Shown here: piece after piece, positions 1-8,119 of the stretch
Numbering within the stretch: position 1 is the stretch's first letter
Layout: the number at the start of each line of letters is the position of its first letter
Made by a program: the position numbers and the translations under genes
Notes under the pieces: model-generated
Databases searched by the model: none
What the model was told of the DNA's origin: nothing
What the model saw: only the letters and a program-made list of their open reading frames with translations
Source: Pseudomonas putida
Lineage (GTDB): Bacteria > Pseudomonadota > Gammaproteobacteria > Pseudomonadales > Pseudomonadaceae
DNA: 64,000 nt
NCBI RefSeq assembly: GCF_002741075.1
Contig: NZ_CP016634.1
Location: 1,628,501 to 1,692,500, forward strand
Direction: 5' to 3'

Positions 1-441
1 GAAGCCGGGATGCAAGGCGTACTGGCCAAGCCGTTGAAGCTCGATAGCCTGCGCGCAGCGTTGGCTGACGTGACGCCCGCCGTGCAAACAGTGGCGCCAG
101 CGACGTCGATGGACTGGGCCTTGTTGCAGACCCATCGCACCTTGCTGGGCGAGCAGAAACTGCAAGGCCTGCTGATAGTACTGCGCCAGGCGATCGAACA
201 GCATGACGCGGCGCTGGGCGAGGCGCTGAAGGCCTGCGATTGCACAGAGGTGGTCCATTTGGCCCACCGCCTGGCGGGCAGTTGCGATTCCCTGGGCTTT
301 GCTGGGCTGGCGACGGCGCTGCGGTGCCTGGAGGACGCCGGGCTGAAGGGCGATGCGGCGGCGTTCGAGGCCTTGAACGAACCGCTGGCAGAGCAGATCC
401 GCCAGGCCCGCGCCACTCTGGAACAGCTGATCCAGGGCTGA
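1..441 (+). CDS. Hybrid sensor kinase, C-terminal end (receiver tail plus Hpt domain), partial
   Basis: The gene enters from the left edge in frame 1, so only its last 146 codons are visible. The first residues (GVLAKPLKLDSLRAAL) are the end of a receiver domain, with the conserved Lys-Pro before the last helix. The rest is a histidine phosphotransfer domain with the phospho-acceptor His in HLAHRLAGSCDSLGF. A receiver followed by Hpt is the usual tail of a hybrid kinase feeding a separate response regulator. In P. aeruginosa the AruR/AruS two-component system lies beside the aruIH genes, so from context this may be AruS; that is inference, because the sensor and kinase domains are outside the window. 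Confidence 0.85.
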   Translation, partial: EAGMQGVLAKPLKLDSLRAALADVTPAVQTVAPATSMDWALLQTHRTLLGEQKLQGLLIVLRQAIEQHDAALGEALKACDCTEVVHLAHRLAGSCDSLGFAGLATALRCLEDAGLKGDAAAFEALNEPLAEQIRQARATLEQLIQG

Positions 442-447
442 CGTACA

Positions 448-465
448 AAAAAGTTACGACTTTTT
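448..465 (+). terminator. Weak AT-rich hairpin after the hybrid kinase
   Basis: AAAAAGT (448-454) and ACTTTTT (459-465) form a 7-bp stem around a 4-nt loop a few bases after the kinase stop codon. The stem itself ends in a T run. It could end kinase transcription before the permease, but the stem has only one GC pair. Confidence 0.35.
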
Positions 466-567
466 ACATCTTCGATCCGTCCGTACAACGGCGTCTTACA
501 TCCGTTTCCAATAATCGATGGCAACCGTGCTCCACACGGTCCATGAGGCTTATTGGAGATAAGAATA

Positions 568-648
568 ATGAAATGCCGTAAAGCTGAAGTCCTCCTTGAT
601 TTATTGCCCGCCCAGCGCGCCTGCCCAGTCGAGGTGCGCCATGTCTGA
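568..648 (+). CDS. Possible 26-codon upstream ORF (leader peptide) overlapping the permease start
   Basis: An ATG at 568 is preceded by TTGGAG about 10 bases upstream, a better ribosome site than the one before the permease. It opens a 26-residue frame beginning MKCRKAEVLL and ending VEVRHV. Its TGA (646-648) lies just inside the permease gene, whose ATG at 641 is in another frame, so the two overlap by 8 bases and could be translationally coupled. It has three Arg, two Lys and one His codon. No known leader peptide is recognised. Short frames arise by chance, but the ribosome site and the overlap make this one worth recording. Confidence 0.35.
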   Translation: MKCRKAEVLLDLLPAQRACPVEVRHV

Positions 649-2053
649 AACCACCGAACGCAAAGGCATCCAACTGACCCGTGCGCTCAAGAGCCGGCAC
701 ATTTTCATGCTGTCGCTGGGCGGGGTGATCGGCACCGGTCTGTTCATGGGGTCGGGGGTCACCATCAACCAAGGCGGCCCGGTGGGGGCGATCCTGGCGT
801 ACCTGGTCGCGGGCCTGCTGATGTATCTGGTGATGGTCTGCCTGGGTGAGCTGTCGGTGCAGATGCCGGTGTCCGGCTCGTTCCAGGCCCATGCCACCAA
901 ATACATCGGCCCGGCCACAGGGTTCATGATCGGCTGGGTGTACTGGATGAGCTGGGCCACCACCGTGGGCCTGGAGTTCACCGCTGCGGGCATGTTGATG
1001 ACCCGGTGGTTCCCGGAGGTGCCGATCTGGTACTGGTCGGCGCTGTTCGTCGCCGTGCTGTTCGGCCTCAATGCCCTGGCCACCCGCGCCTTCGGTGAGG
1101 CCGAATACTGGTTCTCGGGCATCAAGGTCGCGACCATCCTGGGCTTTATCGTTATCGGCCTGTTGGTGATCTTCGGTGGCATCCCTCTGAGCAGCGGCGC
1201 GCCGGCACCGATGCTCGACAACTTGATTGGCGATTCGCTGTTCCCCCATGGGCTGTCGGCGGTGTTCGCTGTAATGATGACCGTGGTCTACGCCTTCCAG
1301 GGCTGCGAGATCATGGGCGTGGCGGCAGGCGAGACCGAGCATCCGGAGAAGAGCATCCCCCGTGCGGTGCGCAACGTGGTGTTCCGCGTGCTGATCTTCT
1401 ATGTGCTGGCCATTGCCGTGCTGTCGGCCATCGTGCCCTACGAGCAAGCCGGCCTGATGGAAAGCCCGTTCGTGCAAGTGTTCGACATGGTCGGCATCCC
1501 CTACGCGGCGGATCTGATGAACTTCGTGATCCTCACCGCCATCCTGTCGGTGGGTAACTCCGGCCTGTATGCCTCCACGCGCATCCTCTGGGCCATGTCC
1601 AAGACCGGCATGGCGCCCAAGAGCCTGTCTCCACTGAGCAAACGCGGCGTGCCACTGCGGGCGCTGAGCATCACCCTGTGCTTCGCTTTGGTTTCGCTGA
1701 TGACCAGCTTCGTCGCCGCCGACACCCTGTTCATGGTGTTGATGGCGGTGAGCGGGATGTCCGGCACCGTGACCTGGATCGTCATTGCCCTGGCCCAGTA
1801 CCGCTTCCGCAAGGCCTTCCTGCGTGAGGGTGGCAAGCTTGAGGACCTCAAGTACCGTTCGCCGATGTATCCGCTGGTGCCGCTGCTGTGCATCACCCTG
1901 TGCAGTTCGCTGTTCGTGTTCCTGGCTTTGGACGAGACCCAACGCCCGTCGCTGTACTGGGGCTTTGGTTTCATTGCCTTGTGCTACGCGGCGTACTTCC
2001 TGATCAACCGTCGCCGGCAGGGGGCGTTCGAGCCTAGCGCACCTGGCGTCTGA
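641..2053 (+). CDS. AAT-family amino acid permease (APC superfamily)
   Basis: This 470-residue inner-membrane protein should import an amino acid by proton symport. After a hydrophilic N-terminus it has the family's first-helix signature SLGGVIGTGLF, and about twelve hydrophobic segments follow. The loop VAAGETEHPEKSIPRAV is typical of AAT permeases such as LysP and MmuP, and by recalled sequence it looks closest to MmuP. ATG at 641 was chosen because GAGG lies just upstream and the extra residues from 596 are not permease-like. The neighbouring arginine-catabolic genes suggest a basic amino acid substrate, as for the permease beside aruIH in P. aeruginosa; the exact substrate is unproven. 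Confidence 0.88.
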   Translation: MSETTERKGIQLTRALKSRHIFMLSLGGVIGTGLFMGSGVTINQGGPVGAILAYLVAGLLMYLVMVCLGELSVQMPVSGSFQAHATKYIGPATGFMIGWVYWMSWATTVGLEFTAAGMLMTRWFPEVPIWYWSALFVAVLFGLNALATRAFGEAEYWFSGIKVATILGFIVIGLLVIFGGIPLSSGAPAPMLDNLIGDSLFPHGLSAVFAVMMTVVYAFQGCEIMGVAAGETEHPEKSIPRAVRNVVFRVLIFYVLAIAVLSAIVPYEQAGLMESPFVQVFDMVGIPYAADLMNFVILTAILSVGNSGLYASTRILWAMSKTGMAPKSLSPLSKRGVPLRALSITLCFALVSLMTSFVAADTLFMVLMAVSGMSGTVTWIVIALAQYRFRKAFLREGGKLEDLKYRSPMYPLVPLLCITLCSSLFVFLALDETQRPSLYWGFGFIALCYAAYFLINRRRQGAFEPSAPGV

Positions 2054-2074
2054 CGACGCCGTGATGTCGTACCT

Positions 2075-2142
2075 CTTCGCGGGTAAACCCGCTCCTACTG
2101 GGTGTTGTGCTAGCCCTGTGGGGGCGGGTTTACCCGCGAATG
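2075..2142. repeat. Inverted pair of REP elements
   Basis: CTTCGCGGGTAAACCCGC (from 2075) and its inverted copy GCGGGTTTACCCGCGAA (within 2118-2142) lie about 20 bases apart just after the permease stop. This is the common extragenic palindrome of the P. putida group. Such pairs form strong hairpins in RNA and often sit at operon ends. A second pair is at 11996-12079, so the two pairs bracket the arginine genes. Confidence 0.85.
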
Positions 2143-2179
2143 CTTTGGCGCTGTCAGCGAAAAATCACAGTTGTACGAA

Positions 2180-2313
2180 GTTGTAACAACCGACGCCTCC
2201 AAACTGATTCTCCCTAATAAAAATGCCTATAAAACAATAGGTTATTGCGATTAATTGATTTGTTACAGCAACTCAGCCCCCGATTGCCGTCTTGCTGAAC
2301 ACTTGTTTAGTAT
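2180..2313 (+). promoter_or_regulatory. Promoter region of the aru operon (palindrome and sigma-70-like promoter)
   Basis: This lies in the 311-base gap 2054-2364, which has no gene. After the REP pair there is an 11-bp palindrome GTTGTAACAAC (2180-2190) and an AT-rich stretch (2210-2265). TTGCCG (2285-2290) and TAGTAT (2308-2313) are 17 bases apart and resemble -35 and -10 elements, which would place the start near 2320, about 45 bases before the crotonase ATG. The palindrome is a candidate operator for an Aru regulator. Both assignments rest on pattern only. Confidence 0.4.
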
Positions 2314-2364
2314 CTCCCTCAAGTCGTTCCCCTCATAACCACCACAACAACATCGAGGCCTCCC

Positions 2365-3156
2365 ATGACTAGCCCGTCCTCACTGCTGAGCAAGGTCGAA
2401 GCCGGCGTTGCCTGGATCACCCTGAATCGCCCTGAGCAACGCAATGCGTTGGACATCCCCAGCCTCAAGCAACTGCACGCACTGCTGGAAGCCTTCAACA
2501 CCGATCCGGCCGTGCGCGTCGTGGTGCTGACCGGCACCGGACGCAGCTTCTGCGCCGGCGCCGACCTGGCCGAATGGGCCGAGGCCGAAGCCCGCGGCGC
2601 CCTGGAAAGCTACGGCTGGACCGAGACCGCCCATGCCCTGATGCAGCGCCTGCACAGCCTGGACAAACCCACTATCGCCGCCATCAACGGCACGGCCGTC
2701 GGCGCCGGGATGGACCTTAGCCTGTGCTGCGACCTGCGCATCGCCGCAGCCTCGGCGCGCTTCAAAGCCGGTTACACCAGCATGGCCTACAGCCCCGACG
2801 CTGGCGCCAGCTGGCACCTGCCGCGGCTGATCGGCACCGAGCAGGCCAAGCGTCTGTTGTTCCTCGACGAGCTGTGGGGCGCCGAGCGCGCCTTGGCCGC
2901 CGGGCTGGTGAGCGAGGTGTGCGCCGATGAGCAACTGGCGACTGTCTCCGCCGAGCTGGCGGCTCGCCTGGCCAAGGGCCCGACCTTCGCCTACGCCCAG
3001 ACCAAACGCCTGATCCGCGACGGCGCCCAGCGCACCTTGAGCGAGCAGCTGCAGGCCGAACTCGCCGCTGGGCTTTTGTGCGGACGCAGCCAGGATGGCG
3101 CCGAAGCGCTGCGAGCCTCGGTCGAAAGACGTGCACCAGAATTCGTTGGCAAATAA
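2365..3156 (+). CDS. Enoyl-CoA hydratase/isomerase family protein
   Basis: A 263-residue crotonase-fold protein, near normal family length, and the first gene of the operon. The oxyanion-hole segments are visible: FCAGADL at residues 62-68 and GTAVGAGMDL at 109-118. In the active-site helix it has SPDAGASWHLPRLIG with Asp145, the pattern of isomerases such as PaaG, instead of the Glu pair of classical hydratases. Hydration of an enoyl-CoA is therefore not certain and isomerisation is possible. It is followed by an acyl-CoA dehydrogenase and an acyl-CoA synthetase, so its substrate is presumably the thioester they make, perhaps derived from 4-guanidinobutyrate. P. aeruginosa also has crotonase genes beside aruI. 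Confidence 0.85.
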   Translation: MTSPSSLLSKVEAGVAWITLNRPEQRNALDIPSLKQLHALLEAFNTDPAVRVVVLTGTGRSFCAGADLAEWAEAEARGALESYGWTETAHALMQRLHSLDKPTIAAINGTAVGAGMDLSLCCDLRIAAASARFKAGYTSMAYSPDAGASWHLPRLIGTEQAKRLLFLDELWGAERALAAGLVSEVCADEQLATVSAELAARLAKGPTFAYAQTKRLIRDGAQRTLSEQLQAELAAGLLCGRSQDGAEALRASVERRAPEFVGK

Positions 3157-3189
3157 CCCCTTACACGACCTTCTTCAGGACGATTCCAG

Positions 3190-4350
3190 ATGAATTTCCA
3201 ACTGACCCAAGAACAAGAAATGTTGGTGGAAGCGGTACGCAGCTTCGTGAACAAGGAGCTGCTGCCCTATGAGGAAGAGGTGGACCGCGCCGATGCGGTG
3301 TCGCCGGAGCTGGCGGCGCAGATCCGCGGCAAGGCGATCGCGGCGGGGTTCTATGCCTTCAACATGCCCGAGGAAGTTGGTGGCGGCGGCCTGGACTACC
3401 TGTCCCAGGCGCTGATCGAGCGTGAGCTGTCCAAGGTTTCCTGGGCCTTGCACGTGTTCGTCGCGCGCCCCTCGAAGATCCTGATGGCTTGCAAGGACGA
3501 GCAGATCAACGACTACCTGCTGCCGTGCGTGCAAGGCGAGAAGATCGACTGCTTCGCCCTGACCGAGCCGGGCGCCGGCTCCGATGCCAATGCCATCAAG
3601 ACCCGCGCCGTGCGCGACGGTGACGACTTCGTCATCAATGGCAGCAAGCACTTCATCAGCCACGCCGGCCACGCCGACTTCGCCATCGTCTTCGCGGTCA
3701 CCGACACCTACGAGCACAACGGCCGCAAACGCAACGCCGTGACCGCCTTGCTGGTCGACCGGGGCACCCCAGGCATGACCATCCGCCGCGGCCCCAAGTG
3801 CGTGAGCAACCGTGGTTATCACACCTATGAGCTGTTCTTCGACGACTGCCGCGTGCCAGCCAGCAAAGTGCTGGGCGAAGTGGACAAAGGCTGGGAAGTG
3901 GCCAACGCCTGGCTCACCGCAGGCCGGGTGATGGTCGCCGCCAACTGCGTGGGCCAGGCCCAGCGCGCCCTGGACCTGTCCCTGCAGTGGTCCGCCGACC
4001 GCAAGCAGTTTGGCCAGGCCATCGGCAGCTACCAAGGGGTGTCGTTCAAGCTCGCCGACATGGCCACCCAGATCCGCGCCGCGGAACTGCTGACCCTGCA
4101 TACCGCCTGGAAGATGGACCAGGGCACCATGACCGACGGTGAGGCCGGCATGGCCAAGCTGTTCGCCAGTGAAGTGCTGGGCAAGGTGGCCGACGAGGCC
4201 GTGCAGATCTTCGGCGGCATGGGCCTGATGGATGAAGGGCCGGTCGAGCGCATCTGGCGTAACGCGCGGATCGAGCGGATCTGGGAAGGCACATCCGAAA
4301 TCCAGCGGCACATCATTTCCCGCGAACTGCTGCGTCCGTTGCTGCGCTGA
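3190..4350 (+). CDS. Acyl-CoA dehydrogenase
   Basis: A 386-residue FAD flavoenzyme that oxidises an acyl-CoA to the 2-enoyl-CoA and passes electrons to ETF. The usual domains are in order: helical N-terminus, FAD/substrate beta domain with CFALTEPGAGSDANAIKT, and a C-terminal helical domain ending in ERIWEGTSEIQRHI. The Glu of that last motif (Glu366) matches the catalytic base of short- and medium-chain enzymes, and the length fits that class. It starts 33 bases after the crotonase stop with AGGA upstream. In this operon it would act on a small CoA thioester of the arginine pathway; the substrate is inferred from context. Confidence 0.92.
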   Translation: MNFQLTQEQEMLVEAVRSFVNKELLPYEEEVDRADAVSPELAAQIRGKAIAAGFYAFNMPEEVGGGGLDYLSQALIERELSKVSWALHVFVARPSKILMACKDEQINDYLLPCVQGEKIDCFALTEPGAGSDANAIKTRAVRDGDDFVINGSKHFISHAGHADFAIVFAVTDTYEHNGRKRNAVTALLVDRGTPGMTIRRGPKCVSNRGYHTYELFFDDCRVPASKVLGEVDKGWEVANAWLTAGRVMVAANCVGQAQRALDLSLQWSADRKQFGQAIGSYQGVSFKLADMATQIRAAELLTLHTAWKMDQGTMTDGEAGMAKLFASEVLGKVADEAVQIFGGMGLMDEGPVERIWRNARIERIWEGTSEIQRHIISRELLRPLLR

Positions 4351-4368
4351 TCAGCCTGGAGATTGCCC

Positions 4369-6486
4369 ATGTCGCACTCGATTCGTGACAACCTCAAGCG
4401 CCTGCTGGCGCCAAGGCACCTGGCCTTCGTCGGCGGGCGCAGCATGGCGCGGGCGCTCAAGCGCTGCGCCGAAGGCGGCTTCACCGGCCAGATGTGGCTG
4501 GTGAACCCGCAGCATGAAAGCCTCGATGGCGTACCATGCGTGCCCAGCGTGGCCGAGCTGCCCTGCGCACCGGATGCGGTGTTCATCGCCACCAACCGTG
4601 ACCTCACCCTGCAATGCGTCAAGGACCTGGCCGCGCGGGGCGCCGGTGGCGCCATCTGCTACGCCTCAGGCTTTGCCGAGAGCGGCGAGCAGGGGCGCGA
4701 GCTGCAACAACGCCTGATCGAGGCGGCCGGTTCCATGGCCTTGCTCGGCCCCAACTGCTATGGCCTGCTCGACTACCTGCATGGCGCCGCCCTGTGGCCG
4801 GTGGCCCATGGCGGCAAGCAGGTGGAGAAGGGCGTGGCGATCCTAACTCAGAGCGGTAACTTCGCCTACAACTTGTCCATGAGCGACCGCTCGCTGCCGG
4901 TGGCCTACATGGCCTCGGTGGGCAACCAGGCGCAGTTGGGCGTGGCTGAGCTGATGGACGTGTTGCTCGACGACCCACGCGTGACCGCCATCGGCTTGCA
5001 CCTGGAAGGCTTGAAGAACGTACCGGGCTTTGCCCGTGCCGCGCACAAGGCGCTGGAGCAGGGCATCCCGATCATCGCCCTGAAGACTGGCGTATCGCAG
5101 ATCGGCGCCGAGCTTGCGCTGAGCCATACCAGCTCGTTGTCCGGCTCCGATGCCCTGTACGACAGCCTGTTCCAGCGCCTGGGCGTGATCCGCGTGAGCG
5201 GCCCGGTGAGCTTTGCCGAAACCCTCAAGGCCGCTGCCTGCGGGCATCTGCCCAAGGACGGCCGACTGATCGCCCTGGCTTGTTCCGGTGGCGATGCCGG
5301 CCTGATCGCCGACTACGCCGAGCGCAACCACCTGGCCCTGCCCAAGCTGGAGCAAGGGCAAGTCGATGAACTGGCTCAGGTGCTGCCGGCCTATGCCAAC
5401 CTGGTCAACCCACTGGACTTCACTACCGCGATCTGGGGCGATGGCGCGGCGCTGGAGCGCATGCTCGACAGCGCCCTGCGAAGCGATGCCGACGCCGCCA
5501 TGCTGGTGTTGGACTACCCAGCGGAGTTCACCGGCGAGCGCAAGGAGTGCGACCTGCTGCTGGGGCTGTACTGCGATGCGTTGCAGCGCCACGGCAAGAT
5601 CGGCTTCGTCACCTCCGCCTTCCCCGAACTGTTGCCGGCCAGCGCCCGCGAACGCCTGCATGCGCGTGGCATTGCCGCGTTGCAGGGGGTGGAGGATGGC
5701 CTGGCGGCCTGGGGGCGGATCGTCGCCTACCAGCGCAACCGCCAGCGTCTGTTGGCGTTGGGCGAGTCAGCCTTGGTGCCGCTGTGCCCGCAGGCACTGC
5801 CGGGCCAGACGCGGCTGCTCGATGAATGGCAGTCCAAGCAAGCGCTGCGGGCCTTTGGTCTGCCGGTGCCGGCGGGCGTGCTGAGCACGCCCGAGCAGGC
5901 GCTCGAAGATGCCGCCCGCGTCGGCTACCCGCTGGTGCTCAAAGCCGTCAGCGCGCAATTGCCGCACAAGACCGAAGCGGGCGCGGTGGCGCTCAACCTG
6001 CGCGATGCCGATGCCTTGCACGCGGCGCTCGAGCAGATGCGCGGGCGCATCGCGGCCTACGCACCAGAGGTGCCGTTCGATCAGGTGCTGCTCGAACCCA
6101 TGGCCCAGGCCCCTCTGGCCGAGCTGATCGTGGGTATCAAGCGCGAAGACGACTTCGCCTTGGCCCTGGTGATCGGGGCCGGTGGTGTGCTGGTGGAGCT
6201 GCTCAAGGACAGCGTCAATCTGCTGCTGCCCACCACCGACGGCGCGATCCGCGATGCCGTGCTGGGGCTGCGCAGCGCCGCTCTGCTGCAAGGCTTCCGT
6301 GGCCGACCTTGCGCCGACCTCGACGCCCTGGTGGCGGCGATCCGCGCCGTGGCCGACTACGCCTGCGAAAACGCCAGCCAGTTGCTGGAGCTGGACGTGA
6401 ACCCATTGATGGTCGGTGCCCAAGGCACCACCGCGGTCGACGCGCTGATCCGCCTCGGCCAGGCGCAAGGAGAACAACATGCATGA
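4369..6486 (+). CDS. NDP-forming acyl-CoA synthetase (acetate--CoA ligase family)
   Basis: A 705-residue fused alpha/beta acyl-CoA synthetase that forms a CoA thioester from a free acid, ATP and CoA through a phosphohistidine, releasing ADP. It begins with a CoA-binding Rossmann domain (to about residue 130), then succinyl-CoA-ligase-like domains containing LIGPNCYG and the likely phospho-His in ELALSHTSSLSG, then a C-terminal ATP-grasp domain (about 480-700) with PLVLKAVSAQLPHKTEAGAV and ELDVNPLMV. ATG at 4369 has GGAG upstream; the TTG two codons earlier is less likely. Its end overlaps aruI by 8 bases. The arginine setting suggests 4-guanidinobutyrate as substrate, which is untested. Confidence 0.85.
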   Translation: MSHSIRDNLKRLLAPRHLAFVGGRSMARALKRCAEGGFTGQMWLVNPQHESLDGVPCVPSVAELPCAPDAVFIATNRDLTLQCVKDLAARGAGGAICYASGFAESGEQGRELQQRLIEAAGSMALLGPNCYGLLDYLHGAALWPVAHGGKQVEKGVAILTQSGNFAYNLSMSDRSLPVAYMASVGNQAQLGVAELMDVLLDDPRVTAIGLHLEGLKNVPGFARAAHKALEQGIPIIALKTGVSQIGAELALSHTSSLSGSDALYDSLFQRLGVIRVSGPVSFAETLKAAACGHLPKDGRLIALACSGGDAGLIADYAERNHLALPKLEQGQVDELAQVLPAYANLVNPLDFTTAIWGDGAALERMLDSALRSDADAAMLVLDYPAEFTGERKECDLLLGLYCDALQRHGKIGFVTSAFPELLPASARERLHARGIAALQGVEDGLAAWGRIVAYQRNRQRLLALGESALVPLCPQALPGQTRLLDEWQSKQALRAFGLPVPAGVLSTPEQALEDAARVGYPLVLKAVSAQLPHKTEAGAVALNLRDADALHAALEQMRGRIAAYAPEVPFDQVLLEPMAQAPLAELIVGIKREDDFALALVIGAGGVLVELLKDSVNLLLPTTDGAIRDAVLGLRSAALLQGFRGRPCADLDALVAAIRAVADYACENASQLLELDVNPLMVGAQGTTAVDALIRLGQAQGEQHA

Positions 6487-8086
6487 ACGTCCTTTGACTG
6501 GCGGCCAGGCCCTGGTGCGGCTGCTGGGCAACTATGGGGTCGATACCGTGTTCGGCATCCCTGGGGTGCACACCCTGGAGCTGTACCGGGGCCTGCCGGG
6601 CAGCGGCATCCGCCATGTACTGACCCGTCATGAACAGGGTGCGGGCTTCATGGCCGATGGCTATGCGCGTGTCAGCGGCAAGCCAGGGGTGTGCTTCGTC
6701 ATTACCGGCCCTGGCGTGACCAATGCCGCCACGGCCATCGGCCAGGCCTACGCCGATTCCATCCCGATGCTGGTGATTTCCAGCGTCAACCACACTGCAA
6801 GCCTGGGCAAAGGCTGGGGCTGCCTGCACGAAACCCAGGACCAGCGCGCCATGACCGCGCCGATCACCGCGTTCTCCGCCGTGGCCCTGAGCGCCGAGGA
6901 CCTGCCCGAGCTGATCGCACGGGCCTGGGCGGTGTTCGACAGTGAGCGTCCGCGCCCGGTGCACATCTCGGTGCCGCTGGACGTGCTGGCCGCTCCCGTC
7001 GCCCGCGACTGGAGCCAGGACGTGGTGCGTCGCCCGGGGCGCGGCCTGCCGGATCGCGACAGCCTGGATCAAGCCGCCGTCAAGCTGGCCAACGCCAAGC
7101 GCCCGATGATCATCGCGGGCGGGGGCGCCTTGCACGCCGCGCCCGAGCTTGCGCAACTGAGCGAACGTCTGGCCGCGCCAGTGTTCACCAGCGTTGCCGG
7201 CAAGGGCTTGCTGGCCCCGCAGGCGCCGCTCAATGCCGGTGCCAGCCTGTGCGTCGAACCTGGCTGGCAGATGATCAGCGAGGCTGATGTGGTGCTGGCG
7301 GTGGGCACCGAGATGGCCGATACCGATTTCTGGCGCGAGCGCCTGCCGCTGGGCGGCGAGCTGCTGCGGGTGGATATCGACCCACGTAAGTTCAACGACT
7401 TCTACCCCTGTGCCATCGCGCTGCACGGCGATGCCCGGCAGACCTTGGCCGGCCTGCTGGAGCACCTGCCGCAGGTCTCCCGTGATGCCAGCGCGGCCAT
7501 CGAGGCCGTTGAGGGACTGCGCCAGGCGATCCGGGCAGCTCATGCGCCGCTGCAGGCGATTCATCAGGCGATTCTCGACCGTATCGCCGCTGTGCTGCCA
7601 GATAACGCCTTTGTCAGCACCGATATGACCCAGCTGGCCTACACCGGCAATTACGCCTTCGCCAGTCGGGCGCCGCGCAGCTGGTTGCACCCCACCGGCT
7701 ACGGCACCTTGGGCTACGGCCTGCCGGCCGGCATCGGCGGTATGTTCGCCACCGATCACCGCCCTGGCCTGGTGCTGGTGGGCGATGGCGGCTTCCTCTA
7801 TACCGCGCAGGAGCTGGCCACCGCCGTCGAAGAGCTCGACCGCCCGCTGGTGGTGCTGCTGTGGAACAACGACGCCCTGGGGCAGATTCGTGACGACATG
7901 CTCGGCCTGGATATCGAGCCGATCGGTGTGCTGCCGCGCAACCCAGACTTCATCGGCCTGGCCCGTGCCTTTGGCTGCGCCGTGTGCCAGCCGCGCAGCC
8001 TGGATGAGCTGCAAGCCGACCTGACCAAGGGTTTCGCCACGCCGGGCGTGACCTTCATCGAACTCAAGCACGCCTGTGCCCGTTGA
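6479..8086 (+). CDS. aruI: 5-Guanidino-2-oxopentanoate (2-ketoarginine) decarboxylase
   Basis: A 535-residue thiamine-diphosphate enzyme of the acetolactate-synthase fold. It should decarboxylate 2-ketoarginine, the product of AruH, to 4-guanidinobutyraldehyde in the cytoplasm. The N-terminal Pyr domain has the catalytic Glu in TRHEQGAGFMADGYAR (Glu52). The central domain is Rossmann-like, and the C-terminal PP domain holds the ThDP motif GDGG (435-438) through WNND (462-465). It overlaps the synthetase gene by 8 bases and shares its operon with aruH, as in P. aeruginosa where aruI and aruH are neighbours. Acetolactate synthase is the alternative by fold, but the context and the lack of a small subunit argue against it. 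Confidence 0.87.
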   Translation: MHERPLTGGQALVRLLGNYGVDTVFGIPGVHTLELYRGLPGSGIRHVLTRHEQGAGFMADGYARVSGKPGVCFVITGPGVTNAATAIGQAYADSIPMLVISSVNHTASLGKGWGCLHETQDQRAMTAPITAFSAVALSAEDLPELIARAWAVFDSERPRPVHISVPLDVLAAPVARDWSQDVVRRPGRGLPDRDSLDQAAVKLANAKRPMIIAGGGALHAAPELAQLSERLAAPVFTSVAGKGLLAPQAPLNAGASLCVEPGWQMISEADVVLAVGTEMADTDFWRERLPLGGELLRVDIDPRKFNDFYPCAIALHGDARQTLAGLLEHLPQVSRDASAAIEAVEGLRQAIRAAHAPLQAIHQAILDRIAAVLPDNAFVSTDMTQLAYTGNYAFASRAPRSWLHPTGYGTLGYGLPAGIGGMFATDHRPGLVLVGDGGFLYTAQELATAVEELDRPLVVLLWNNDALGQIRDDMLGLDIEPIGVLPRNPDFIGLARAFGCAVCQPRSLDELQADLTKGFATPGVTFIELKHACAR

Positions 8087-8119
8087 TCGCACCTTCAGAA
8101 CAATAAAAAGAGAACAAGC

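Noticed and set aside
464..1942. 492-codon minus-strand open frame over the permease
   Set aside because: His/Gln/Arg-rich translation without domains, fully antisense to a well-supported permease.
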